From NCBI RefSeq assembly GCF_918797505.1, contig NC_092797.1, positions 32,873,372 through 32,937,371 on the forward strand: DNA of 64,000 bases, written 5' to 3'. The notes below the pieces were generated by a model. The model had not been told where the DNA came from and searched no databases. It saw nothing but the letters and a program-made list of their open reading frames with translations. This DNA comes from Bemisia tabaci. Taxonomy: Eukaryota > Arthropoda > Insecta > Hemiptera > Aleyrodidae. Shown piece by piece: positions 46,072 through 57,033 of the stretch. The number at the start of each line of letters is the position of its first letter. Within the stretch, counting starts at the first letter, position 1. Both the position numbers and the translations under genes were made by a program.

Positions 46072-47057
46072 GACGTGATCAAAATTTTGTAATTTATAAT
46101 TTTTTTAAAAGAAAAATGTCTCCAAATTTTTTTAAAGAGAACCCGTTATGATTTTCCGCTGACAAATGTTATGGGATTTGACTGAATTTTTAAACAAAAT
46201 TATTTATTTTTATATAGCTGAGTTGACCATGCACAAAACTTCTTCAAAGATGCCAATTCAGCGGAAGTGGACAGACTTACGTTCAGCCGACTACATTTCA
46301 CGTCGTCTAATTCCCTCTTTTGTTTTATTTCTTTAACAGGAAACTGAGCAATATATTGCCTTGAATTTTATCCTGAATTTATTTTAGATCATACTGATCT
46401 TTTTCACGTTTCAAGTCAGAATTTTTTATAGTCTTTTGATGGAAAAAATTGAAGCATGAGGAAACAGCACGTAATATTTGATGTAATTAAGCTGTTCTTG
46501 TTAAATTCGTCCAATTTACTCTTCGCTCAAACGCATAATTGGACGCATTTATCCAGAATGAGCCTAAGTGCCTTTCCTGTTGCGTAATTTTCTCTCCTAG
46601 TCTATTTTCTCACACAAATATTTTACAGCGTAACATTACCGAGAAATTACTCGTGGATTTACCCATTCGTGTTAAAAATACACCAACAATATGTCAAGAC
46701 ATAGTGTTGATTGATTTTAAAAACTGAGACATGAGAGGGAATTAGGTTATGGACGTTCCATATAGTTACACTGATTTCGAATACCGTCCAATTGAGTTCT
46801 TAGATGATGAGTGTAATATTCGGATTGTGACGTGCTTTATGGTGTTAAAGTGTTTTCTCCATAGCTCTGCTTTCTAGACAAAAAAAAATTGGAACGTTCA
46901 CAGCTAGATAGGTCGGTTATATTGTCGGGAGAAAATAAAATCCTAAAGTAAGCTCAAATTGTTTTAAGTTTCCTCGCTGTAGCTTTAAGTAGACTTATTT
47001 TATGTGTATGTATTTAAATACAAAACACTGAGGAAATATTTATGCGGAGCGAATAAA
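46072..47057 (+). other. Probable 3' UTR
   Basis: AT-rich, without a supported frame. AATAAA occurs at 46934-46939 and 47052-47057; either could end the transcript. Confidence 0.4.
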
Positions 47058-50000
47058 ATGTGTGCTGTAGCTTTTGTTGGTTACGCTGATTCAATCCGAG
47101 TGCTCTTTATCCGTGCACAGTTAATACGCAACAATTCGCGTGTTGACACCAAACGTTATTGATATTTTATTCGTTGTGCAAAAAATTTTTCCTTGGTGGA
47201 GAGCATGAATGTACAAATTTTATTTTAAGGTGAAAAACCATCGACGAAAATTAAGTTAAACTCAGCTATTTCCACACAAACTTAATATATTATTGAACCC
47301 GAGATTACTTTTTTTATCTTTTTTTCACTTACTTACGTAGATCATAAGCTGAAACACTCCTTTTTCAATGAAATTGTTTAAACAAATTCTGCACTGATAA
47401 TTTTTAACACTTGTATCGAAATTTTTGAGGAATCAGAACCTCGAGATAACTTCAGCTCATCATATTCTAAAAAAAACTTTTGTCATTGAAACAAAGTAAA
47501 AAAGTACGCCAAGAACACACTAACATATCTTTTAGGTAATGAGAATTATAGAATGTATTCCTTGTAAATTATTGCCATCTGGTTACGCATTTAGGTATAA
47601 AATTTTAGTCATAATTTATGATTTATAAACGTAAAAAATAAGTAGTTGTTGGTGCTTGATCGTTATGGAAATCGGTTTTAGTTATTAGCTGTAAAAACCG
47701 CTTTCTACGTAGAACATTTTTCTGTAGCTATGTTCCACTTACTTACCTGTATAGAAAAACTATCATGGGGAGATTTATAATCATTGGGTGTGCCAGAATG
47801 GTAAACAGGCAAAATGTGGTATCTAAAAACTATAGTTCTAAAAAGATATTCTTTTAAATCATCATCGATGCGTTAAGGGTTTTATAAAGTTTACTATTGA
47901 AGTAGTATTCATCAAATCATCCCCAATAAGACGGAAATATATGTAAGCCTTGTTTTCAGAGCTACTCTTAATTCTGACTTTAAAATGGATGCATGTTTCC
48001 AAGTAATTAAAAAAACGAAACAAAAATATATAAAATTTATTCCAGATGTATTTGTATGTTTGAGTGAGTGCGAAAATGAAAATATGGAACATTTCTTGCA
48101 AGTTAATGTTCTCGAGAAGTTCAGCCCGCAATTTTACATCCTATTGTCTGAAACTCGTTTGTGAGTGGCAAATTTAAGAAAAAAATCTTTCGCCGAAAAC
48201 AGATAAGCTATTGCGGTTATATTTGATTTTGTTGGTCCAATCCGTCGTAATTTGATGAAAATGACAACAACATGGTACATCATAATGAACTTTTGCCAAT
48301 TTTATCGAATTTCGGCCAGCAGGATTAAGATTCTAAGTTTCTCTGTTTAGTGAAGTCCTCTGGGATTATTGACAATGGCCAGTGACAATGCATCACACTC
48401 AATAACTTTTTAAAATTTAATACATTTTTAAAGAAGAGATTACATTCACATGCATCCATTAAAAGGTCTATTCTTAACCAAAGATATTTACATGTGCTTC
48501 ACTTGCTTTCATTAGCATTTTTGTCTTATCCATACTAAATATGAAGGAATTAGAGTTTTTAGATTCGTCTTCGTAGATTAAGTAAAATTAGAGTAGTTTT
48601 CCATGAAATGGATTTACCAGCATCTATTAAGTTAATTTTTCCAACAATTTTGTAAAAAGTATCTGTTAGCAAAGGTCGTGTTTGAAAAGAGCTTCCTGCA
48701 TGAAGATACTTTAACACTACCTATACCAGACGAATACTGTAATATCAAAGTAGTAAAGTTATAAAACACAAATGCTTTTAAAAAAGAGAATTTTCAAAAA
48801 AATCAAATGTTATTTTGCTCTCTCATCTTTTCAGGTGATTGATTTCATTTTTGATAAACCTAAAATAATTTTTACAAGAGAAGCGTAGCAATATCTTGCC
48901 GTAAGCAAGTTCAACTAACGCTGCCGCGCCGCGTTGAGGAGATGATACCACCCGCATTGCACAGTTTAGCAGTCGTAAGACGATTTGGACGTAAAACGCG
49001 AGAAACACGATGATGTCACTGGTTTTCTCTGAAGCGACTTTCCAAGCTCAATATCAAGATCTTGTCGCGGGAGTAAATAAATGCTGATGTCCGGAATTGC
49101 GGCTTTTTTGGGACTTGTATACTGGAATAGTCTACTGGACCTTTCTAATGTATTTGCTCCCTGTCTGTCCATGGATTGTTTGACTGATCGTAGGGGTTGT
49201 CCTCCACTGTGGCCTCTTATTAAGAGCTTTTTTGAGTGGTCTCTGAAAAAATCGGTATCACTATCGTATTTCTTCCGAAATTTTACGTATGATTATGTAC
49301 TTAAATTGCAAATCTCTAACGCATGGAAGAGCTCCATTCCACAACCAGGCTATGTTTATAGTGCCGTGTTTATTACACAGTAGTGGCTCTGGCTTAAGTT
49401 ACATCATGCATAGTACGTGGAGGAACGTATGTTCGTTTAATTTACATTTAAAAGTCACGCATCTTGTCTGCGACACTTTCACGTCTTCACCTACCGCGCC
49501 GCGCATGTGAGTGACACTTGATTTTCATGGGAAAATCGTTTCGATTTGAATTCAATTGTCTCCGCACTAGACGCTCAGCGCAGGCGTCTCACGGATAGTA
49601 TCCTCCGGTTATGCAACTTGCAATTAATTTTATACATTCACTCTAAGCGGGCTTAGTTTCAGAGCAAGCCCTCGTACAAAATGGCGCGTTGATGAAGTTT
49701 TAAAGCATTTAATCGAGGGGCGCGTGGATTGAAAATCAGAATTGCTACGTGTTGCTAGGCCATTGTTGCAGAACATTGTGTGGAATTTCACCACTTGTTG
49801 CACCGAACCTCACTTTAATAACGAGCGAGTTGGAGCATAAATTAATTTCGACGTGAGTCAGTAAAGAGAAATCAAAATTATGCCTGTAAGTCTCAAATTG
49901 ATAAACGAAGTTCCTTAGCTAGTGCGGGAGTTATTAGATGAAAAAGTGGTGATTTCTGAAATGTCTACATTTCATAATCAAATACGGTAAAATAATCAAA

Positions 50001-50620
50001 GATTTTACAGTATTCACATTTGATTTTTTGGGGGTACATTGCTGTAATAATTTTTTGGCTGATTTGATTCAATCAAACAGCACATCGTCATCATTCATAC
50101 AGTGGGTAACTACAGACGCATACGTACGAAGGAAGTCAATGTACATCAGGAATTTCTAACAGTTTTTAACTTTTGGAATAATAAGTCGTACTTCATAGCT
50201 AGGAAGTTTATCCCCTTTTGGTAAACACGAGTAAAAACGGAGTAATTTACGATCCAGCTTAATCAACCAAGGAGCTTAAAATCTCCAAGTAAAAATTCCT
50301 CGTTTTCAAATAGATGTTAAACATCATTGAAGGACGAACATCTATAGCACTATAGCGTCATAGGTAAAGAGTATACGTCATATTTTTTAATTTTATTTAA
50401 ATTATGTTTTGTTGAATAAGAGCTTGACTGTTATGCTATGTGAAAACTTATTATTGTTGTTTTGTTACTTTTTCCTGAGGTAATTTTAATATTTATTCAA
50501 AACATTTCTGTTATATTTGTAATCATTAATTAGAAACAAACACAAAAAGAAAACCATACATTTTCCAAAATTTTTGGATTTTTTTATTACCTTGACTCCT
50601 CTTAAATGAAAAATATGTGT
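47058..50620. other. No confident gene
   Basis: AT-rich. A plus frame with ATG at about 47985, ending TGA near 48163, follows an acceptor-like CTTGTTTTCAG at about 47959. A 100-codon ATG frame lies at 49081-49383. Neither has a domain I know. A GC patch (GCTGCCGCGCCGCG) lies at about 48920. I see no repeats of the window's main families here. Confidence 0.4.
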
Positions 50621-50634
50621 AGCCTCGATACCAT

Positions 50635-50892
50635 ACATACGAGTCGCTGTTATAGCGCTCTTTGGCGCTTTGCGACACCTAATCGCCACAAAGCTCGGTC
50701 TTCCCACAGGTTATCAGGGAGTTGACACTCCCTCATCTCCGTGGCTCAGGGCTCTGAGCTGAAGTGAAAGCAACCTGTCTAGGAGAGGCAACTCCAAAAT
50801 CAAACCCTGGTCCTCCAGGTTGGGGGTTGAGTCATCGGGCTGACTCCCCGGTACTTGTAAAAGGTTTCACTGTCAAAAGACCTAACGTAACA
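50635..50892. mobile_element. Rearranged RTE-type insertion: 3' and 5' ends joined in opposite orientation
   Basis: The 14-bp duplication AGCCTCGATACCAT flanks it exactly (50621-50634 and 50893-50906). The left ~100 bases on the minus strand encode LPDNLWEDRALWRLGVA and end in a TATG repeat, the 3' end of an RTE-type element. The right part on the plus strand encodes PKSNPGPPGWGL, which I recognise from the 5' region of RTE-type elements. One insertion carrying both ends in opposite directions fits 5' inversion during target-primed reverse transcription. Confidence 0.75.
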
Positions 50893-50906
50893 AGCCTCGA
50901 TACCAT

Positions 50907-51366
50907 TAATTTTATTAACTCCATCTGTTCTAGCTTGCAACCCAATATTAAACGAAATCAATTTGGTGGCATAAAAGATTCTTTTTGAAAAACAACTGAA
51001 TATGGGAAAAAAACTTGTTCACAAAGTAGGTGAACAAAAGTTTTTTGAAAAAAAATCATTGAAAGTATTGAAATACTTTTATTCACTTCTGAATGTCATG
51101 ATTAAGAGGGCTGCGAAACGGCTTACAAAAGAAATGGTACCATGTTGATTCCTGATTTGATTAAATTCTATCTATTTCACTTTAGAGGACATAAAGATAA
51201 AAAATGAATTACAAATTGGCTCTAATTGTTGATTTTTTGAGGAGAGCCATAGGAGATACCTTTGAAGTATGTATTTTTAAAGAAAATTTATGAAAATAGC
51301 AAATGGTGCATGGCGACGGTGAAATATTTGCTGCCTATTTCTGGGACGACATTATTTAAACTAAAT
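50907..51366. other. No gene seen
   Basis: AT-rich non-coding sequence. Nothing is recognised. Confidence 0.5.
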
Positions 51367-51614
51367 GAGGGGCTTGGAGGACAAGGCGCATAAGTGCAGT
51401 TTTTGAAAAAATTGAGATATTAATGATTTCACATAAAACCAGTCTTCATGCATATTCAGCGAAAAATTTGCTGACAAATTCTAATTTTTAAGCATCAAAA
51501 AGTCAGTTTGAACTTTTTTTCCTCCATTAGGATCCATGCAATTTCGAAACTTCAAATACGTATTTCTCGAAATAGCAAAAACTGCACTTATGCGCCATGT
51601 TCTCCAAGCCCCTC
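51367..51614. mobile_element. MITE family D, copy 1
   Basis: Starts GAGGGGCTTGGAGGACAAGG, then CGCATAAGTGCAGTTTTTG. Ends with the near complement (AAAACTGCACTTATGCGCC ... CCAAGCCCCTC). The 4-bp duplication AAAT lies on both sides (51363-51366 and 51615-51618). Confidence 0.85.
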
Positions 51615-51618
51615 AAAT

Positions 51619-52077
51619 GGTCTCTTGACACTGTTCCATCAACGAAAAATCCGGGCGGGGTTAAGTAACCCGTTTTAGAGACAACCCAAGTATACACGAG
51701 GACCAAGATATTGGATTATGACGAAATAATCTCGCTCCATTGACAACTCAATCACACGGTATCGAGATCCAGGAGTCGATCGCAGCGCGATCTGTTCCAC
51801 GATGTCTTAGCGTGGAGCAATTAATCTCCTGTTCTTATTCCTCATTTCCATCGTCGCTTTTCAATGCATGCTCCATGCGTTCAAGTGTGCCCCCTGTGGC
51901 CACTCGCTCGTCAGATTACACACTGCGGTCAACCGTAAAAATCCAGGAAGTGACAGGGTCTCGAGTTTGTGTCCAATACCGTATCGTGCCACTGGCACAA
52001 TGTGAAAGTGGTCATTCATCTTTAGACCACACTACACGCAACCTCTTTACCAAGGAAGTCTGCAAATGTCTCATCAT
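51619..52077. other. No confident gene
   Basis: A 133-codon plus frame from 51740 runs into the neighbouring MITE and ends inside it. It is Ser-rich without a domain. The first part (51740-52050) is somewhat GC-richer, so a decayed exon cannot be excluded. Confidence 0.4.
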
Positions 52078-52081
52078 ATTT

Positions 52082-52344
52082 AAGGGGCTTGGAAGACAAG
52101 GCGCAAAAGTGCACTTTTCGAAAAAATTGAGATATCAATGATTTCAAGCTAAAAATAGTCTGAATACATATTCTGTGAAATTCTAATTCTAAATATAATT
52201 CTCAAATTCTAATCTTTAAGCATCAAAAAGTCAGTTTGAACAATTCTTTCCGCCATGAGGATCCATGTACTTTTGACAACTACGTACACTTATTTCTCGA
52301 AATAGCAAAAATTGCACTTATGCGCCTTGTCCTCCAAGCCCCTC
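52082..52344. mobile_element. MITE family D, copy 2
   Basis: Ends AAGGGGCTTGGAAGACAAGG and CCTTGTCCTCCAAGCCCCTC. The 4-bp duplication ATTT lies on both sides (52078-52081 and 52345-52348). The interior matches copy 1 throughout (AAAAAATTGAGATAT, TTAAGCATCAAAAAGTCAG, AGGATCCATG). Confidence 0.85.
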
Positions 52345-52689
52345 ATTTAAAGGACGTTTTTGAACTTGCTGCAATGCAGTACGCTCTCAACTTATTTTTA
52401 GCTACTCTGATGCACCAAAACAAACGTCAAACTAAACTGCGACAGTGAGGCAATGCAATATTAAACATCTCTATTTAAGACTATCGATACGTAAATCAAG
52501 AGAAGATAATTAGTTGGATTTTATGTGGCACGTTTTAAATGACAATAATCCATTCAGTGTGTGCAAAAACTCCACCTTAGTAACATGTTCTTTTTATTTT
52601 TTACTTTATGCCCTGTGATGGGGCTTTGGCTTTCGTGCATCGGTGCAAACAACCAAGCGAGATGAGAACTGTTCAACTCCGCCAGTTTG
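52345..52689. other. No gene seen
   Basis: Non-coding. Nothing is recognised. Confidence 0.5.
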
Positions 52690-52955
52690 AATCATAGTGC
52701 CAAACACACAGCGGTCGTCGTTAAGCGCATATTGGCGCCTACAAGGCAGTGGGAATACTTCACGCATTGCGCCAAACACAACACGGTCGGCTCGGTCGAT
52801 GTTGGATGCATAGTAGCGCCTACAAGACCGTGTGAATACTTCACGCATTGCGCCAAACACACTACACAGTACGGTAAGCTCGGTCGGCTTGTAACGCATA
52901 TTAGCGCCTACAAGCCTGTAGGAATACTTCAAGCATTGCGTCAAAATACAATTCA
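52690..52955 (+). repeat. GCGCCTACAAG tandem array, about 3.5 units
   Basis: Full units start at 52735, 52816 and 52904 (periods 81 and 88), with a partial one before. Each reads GCGCCTACAAG, a short variable stretch, GAATACTTCA(C/A)GCATTGCG, CAAA, then a variable CGGTCGG-rich part. No frame runs through all units, and the open frames on both strands are by-products of the repeat. Confidence 0.85.
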
Positions 52956-53219
52956 ATGATGATAAAAATGATACGCATATCGATGGCTAACGAACAATAC
53001 CGCCTATTTTCAAATGAACGATTTTGCAGAACGAAGAGCAAACTTTGCCATTTTTGTAATTTTAAAATTGCAATTTTTTCATACATTACAGCGTCATTGA
53101 AGCAATTGGAATAAAACTAAAGTCATCAGCTTGTGTATTTTATGCTGTAGAATGCGGCAAAGTCGGTAGCTAATTTTTGCCAAAATCGTCAGATTGGCGA
53201 TATTGTTAGTTAGCCATTA

Positions 53220-53285
53220 ATATTAGCACCTACATGACTGTATGCGTACCTCACGGATTGCACCTACACCAAGGTGTGCGCTTTA
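53220..53285 (+). repeat. GCGCCTACAAG repeat, diverged single unit
   Basis: GCACCTACATGACTGTATGC is followed by ACCTCACGGATTGCACC, about 315 bases after the array at 52690. The spacer has no further unit. Confidence 0.6.
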
Positions 53286-53407
53286 TCGTTGAATATTTGT
53301 GATTTATCGGTGTTAGACCTATCACCCGCGGTGTGCGCAATTTCTGACCAGTGTACGTCGCTTGTAACAAACATCAGTGTACACACAAATAAAATAAAAT
53401 AAAGTTG

Positions 53408-53441
<34 letters not shown>
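53408..53441 (+). repeat. Run of 34 A preceded by AATAAA words
   Basis: A pure A run directly after AATAAAATAAAATAAAGTTG. This looks like a polyadenylation signal plus an inserted poly(A) tail, suggesting a retroposed transcript upstream. I could not find a matching target duplication or a recognisable source gene. Confidence 0.6.
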
Positions 53442-53443
<2 letters not shown>

Positions 53444-54198
53444 AAAATAGAATGTTAGAAATAGTCGTGTTTCTTCTGCAAATAAGGAAACCTCGTCTTC
53501 ATACCCTGGCGCCAGCACAGCATTACTCTTTGCTATTCAATCTGAGGTGAGTGCGTGAAAATTTAACTATCTGTTATAACAACTATCGGCTATAACGACC
53601 GAAAAAGGCCGGTCCCTTCAAGGTCGCCATATTCGATTTCCTCTGTACTCAGAAAGAGCCTCATATTGACGAAAAAAATCAATTAGGATTTTCTGCACTA
53701 TCCGATTCCGACGAAATAACTGTTTTCATAGTTTTGACGTAAAGGAGTGACCATAGGGGACCATGAAATTCGGAATCCTTGGAGTCAATTCCCTATTTGT
53801 CCTCTCCAGTCATGGATTTTGTCCGACCTAAGATAACCGAGAAAAAGGCCTGCAATCTGCTTGTTGAAACTTCAACTAGCTTTGTTGGCAAGGCAAGACA
53901 AGACAAAGCCCTATTTGCGCTGTGTAATATATCGATTTTCGATTCTTGTCGTGCCGACATAAATTTCAACAATCAGGCTGCTGGCACGGTAGGTTTTGCC
54001 ACCCTGTTTATTTTATAGACGCAAGCATCATCAGTGGTTTGAGAACGTGATTGCAAGGCACGGATGGAATACATAAAAGTAGGGCTAATCCCTTAAACTG
54101 GGCGAGATTTGTGTGGTTGGATAAGAATAATTTGGGTATCATTATCTTGGATTGGCTTGATTTTGCCTAAACTGTGAGTGCAATCGATTTTGGGCACT
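53442..54198. other. No gene seen
   Basis: Short frames only (for example 53779-54018), none with a domain. Confidence 0.45.
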
Positions 54199-54331
54199 TG
54201 ATGTCGTCGTCTCTCTGACGTAAGGGCGTATCTCAATTTCCTTATGAACTCTGTTTTACATATAAAGCCATGATTTCGGGGGCCCATGCGTAAATCGAGA
54301 TAAGTCCTTACGCCAGAGGGGCAACGATGTG
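54199..54331. mobile_element. MITE family E, copy 3
   Basis: Ends GATGTCGTCGTCTCTCTGAC and GCCAGAGGGGCAACGATGTG are inverted copies. TGGGCACT is duplicated on both sides (54191-54198 and 54332-54339), an 8-bp target duplication. It shares GTAAGGGCGTATCTC and GGGCCCATG-type inner words with copies 1 and 2. Confidence 0.78.
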
Positions 54332-54632
54332 TGGGCACTAACCGTGAACATCTGTCGTTACGTTCGCATCTCGTGAAAAAAGTAATTCTCACTCTTGTTT
54401 TCTTTTCTTACACAGCAGCGATTTGTCACGATTGGCTCAGCATTCCTCAATTTTGTGGAAGAAATTGGGTCATTTTTTATTCTGCTTACTCATTCATCAT
54501 CATCATTCATTGCCACTCCTGAGTATGTTAATGTGGATTAAAAAAAGAAACAATGGAGAAAAAAGGCATAATGGATCCAATTGATTCCGGAGCTCTGACC
54601 AAAACTAACATGCAACGGACTACTGTATTGTG
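54332..54632. other. No gene seen
   Basis: Non-coding. Nothing is recognised. Confidence 0.5.
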
Positions 54633-55285
54633 CTGGTTACACGCTCAAATTTGACTGGTGTGCACCGTCTACCATCAAATTTCTGCGGCCTGCAAAAATT
54701 TGATGGTAGATGATGGAGCTGTGGGGCTCATCCTTCATCTGATTTCCATACAACCGTGCTTATTCCATGCTTATTTCAATCAACACACACTGTTTTAATT
54801 AATTTTACTTATCAATCTAGATAGCTCTTGACCGCCATCTTGGTCATAATTTTGATCGGAATTTGACGGAAATTCCGAGGATATCTTACGGGCAACCGAA
54901 ATGGACTTTTGGCGAAGGTCTGCAGGGATCTCGCGGAGAGAGCGCGTTCGTAATGACCGAGTGCGTGAAATAATGGGAGTTGAGGAAGATATTGTGCACG
55001 ATATCAAAACCAGGCAGCTGGTTTGGTATGGACATGTGCGGAGAATGGCAGATAGTAGGTTGCCCAGAAAGGTATTTGATTGGGTTCCTCCCGGAAGAAG
55101 GCGGCGTGGACGTCCAGTAAAAGGTTGGCGAGAGGGAGTGGAGGGGGAGATCAGACGGTGTAATCTGCCCGATGATTTGTGGGAGGATCGATTGCGATGG
55201 CGATTTGGAGTCGCAGAGCGCTCTAGTGCGCTGAGGTAGCAGCTTGGTATGTATGTATTTGACGGAAATTTGAGCGTGTAACCAG
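54633..55285. repeat. Foldback element carrying a nested retrotransposon
   Basis: Perfect 20-bp inverted ends: CTGGTTACACGCTCAAATTT at 54633-54652 and its complement at 55266-55285. An inner hairpin CTACCATCAAATTT/AAATTTGATGGTAG lies near 54670-54710. Removing the RTE insertion (54875-55256) and one copy of its target duplication leaves about 257 bp, a normal MITE size. Confidence 0.75.
54875..55256 (+). mobile_element. 5'-truncated RTE-type retrotransposon, freshest copy
   Basis: Encodes MDFWRRSAGISRRERVRNDR, then LVWYGHVRRM and VPPGRRRRGRPVKGW, ending at a natural stop near 55239 without interruption. This is the C-terminal tail that follows the reverse transcriptase in RTE-clade elements. 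The 3' end is GGTATGTATGT. The exact 14-bp duplication ATTTGACGGAAATT flanks it (54861-54874 and 55257-55270). It is inserted inside an older foldback element. Confidence 0.9.
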
Positions 55286-56079
55286 GCCATATTGGGAAGA
55301 TTGAGGTTATTCTTAACACCTTATCACTTTAACACCTCGACACCTCGATCACCTTTCGGTAGTTTTGTCCCTTGAAACATTCGCTGGAACTTTGACATGA
55401 ATATTAATAAGGAGTAAGATAATGAGCTGCACTCTCGAAGTGGTTACCAGTGGTTACGTGAAAACGGCTGGGGTCAGGCTGTGACTCAATTTTTTATTGA
55501 TTTTTTTGTGTTTTTTGCAGCGGAGAATGAGCTGGTAACATGCAGCTAGAAACGTCCTGCCTTTTAGTGTTTTTATTGTTTTAGTCTTGTTTACCCATGT
55601 TTTAATTCCCTCCTTTCTTATCGTTAAGTATACTGTAAGAACTACAGAACTTAATAATTCGCTCATTGTAAATTACGACTTGGAACATCTGTGTTAATAT
55701 CGTAAATCGAACTTTTGCCAGAAAAACTTCTCAACACAGCACGACAAACTGCCCCAATTAAAATGTCGAGCGATGAAATCAAAATATAATTCAAATGAGG
55801 TAATTGCCATAGAACTTATGCAAGAGCTGGTCCACGAAATACTCAGATGCTTAACGGAAAAAGGAAGATGGGCCGGCAGTCGCGGAGGAACGAAGGAAAT
55901 GAAAAAAGAGCGAGAAAGAACTCCGCGAAAACTGTCCATCTCTGTCTCCCCTTCGGGACTCCTCAGTCTGTAGGATTCACGTCGCGGGAAAGAAGAAAAG
56001 GAGGAAGAAGAAAGAAACTCCAAAACTCATTACTGTCGCCGTTGACTAAACATCAAATCCGAGTCATGCCATCGGATCG
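55286..56079. other. No confident gene
   Basis: From 55694 to 56023 frames are open on both strands in a GA-rich stretch (AAAAGAGCGAGAAAGAA, GGGAAAGAAGAAAAGGAGG). Composition explains them. No domain. Confidence 0.4.
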
Positions 56080-56564
56080 ATCTCAGAGGGGGCGATGTTT
56101 GCCCAAATGAGACAATCAGAGAGAGAGAGAAAGAGTGGGTTTTCCGACGAGCGACAGAGAAAATTTTTTACGTCGGCGGCCCGGCGCGAGGCGGCGTTTT
56201 CCGTGCCTTCGAAATAAGTGCCTGGTAGTTGTCCCCCGTCTACCGGCGATCGTTATTATGTCCATTCCTTCATTATATTATCAGTTAATGTGTGAATTAT
56301 GTCACGTCGGTGATCAGGTTTGGTACTAGTGCATCGGCGGCGTCCGGTCATATCCCGTTTCGCCCTGCCCCTGGCATGCCGTACCATGTCTAGTGCGTCG
56401 CTACAGGACCCATCCGTCTTTTTCGCTCCTGTCCGATTTTCGAGTTTATGTGCACCGCCTGAAGTTCCGCGCGCTTCCGGAGGCACCTCGCCCTTCTCGC
56501 GTTGTTCGGTTCATGAGTTTCGTGCCAGGAAATGACCGCAAAGTTCACACGATGGATAGCATTT
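56080..56564 (+). promoter_or_regulatory. CpG-rich block with candidate first exon and donor
   Basis: GC- and CpG-rich (GTCGGCGGCCCGGCGCGAGG; CATCGGCGGCGTCCGG), ending in a consensus donor TTT|GTAAGTGC at 56565. Two start codons are possible. ATG at 56513 runs in frame (M-S-F-V-P-G-N-D-R-K-V-H-T-M-D-S-I) into the donor in phase 1. ATG at 56386, in good context, opens 49 codons that stop just before it. This looks like the 5' end of a plus-strand gene whose remaining exons I cannot identify. Confidence 0.33.
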
Positions 56565-56912
56565 GTAAGTGCAGTATAAACATAAACTAAAAGTTCACTG
56601 AGCTACAGGCTCCACCCAGAATGTGACATAGCAGGGCAAAATTGACCAAGTTTATCAAAAAGGAACCAACTCAAATTTTCGAAAAAATTGAGTTAAGAAT
56701 GTTTTTGAGTTCCACTAGTAGTTTACTTTCTCCTGATTAAATCTGAAAGTCGGAAAAAGAAACTAGTTTGTGAAAAGCGAGGTTAAAGTTTAGTTTCTGC
56801 ATTGAGCCTTATGTCTAAATAAAACTTCCAACCTCCTTTTCTCAGTTTAAACTTAATGAGAGTTAGTTCCTTTCTGATAAACTCAATCCAAATGTGCCTT
56901 AACTTGCAGCAA
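56565..56912. other. No gene seen
   Basis: AT-rich sequence after the candidate donor. Nothing is recognised. Confidence 0.45.
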
Positions 56913-57028
56913 ACATGCAAGGAACATGCAGGGAACATGCAAGGAACATGCAGGGAACATGCAGGGACCATGCAGGGAACATACAGGGACCATGCAGGGA
57001 ACATGCAGGGAACATGCAGGGAACATGG
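56913..57028 (+). repeat. 11-bp minisatellite, about 10 units
   Basis: Tandem units of GGGAACATGCA with few variants (AAGG, ACCATG, ACATAC). Since 11 is not a multiple of three, all frames read the same 11-residue repeat, giving apparent open frames on both strands. It directly abuts MITE family D copy 3. Confidence 0.88.
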
Positions 57029-57033
57029 GCGAA

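Noticed and set aside
47959..48163. Acceptor-like site followed by a short frame with ATG at about 47985
   Set aside because: About 60 codons, no domain and no upstream exon; cannot be told from chance.
49081..49383. 100-codon ATG frame
   Set aside because: No recognisable domain, splice site or composition difference from its flanks.
51740..52141. 133-codon plus-strand frame
   Set aside because: Runs into and stops inside MITE D copy 2; no domain.
54901..55239. Reading the 112-codon RTE tail frame as a host gene
   Set aside because: It is the conserved C-terminal tail of a non-LTR element and is bounded by a target-site duplication.
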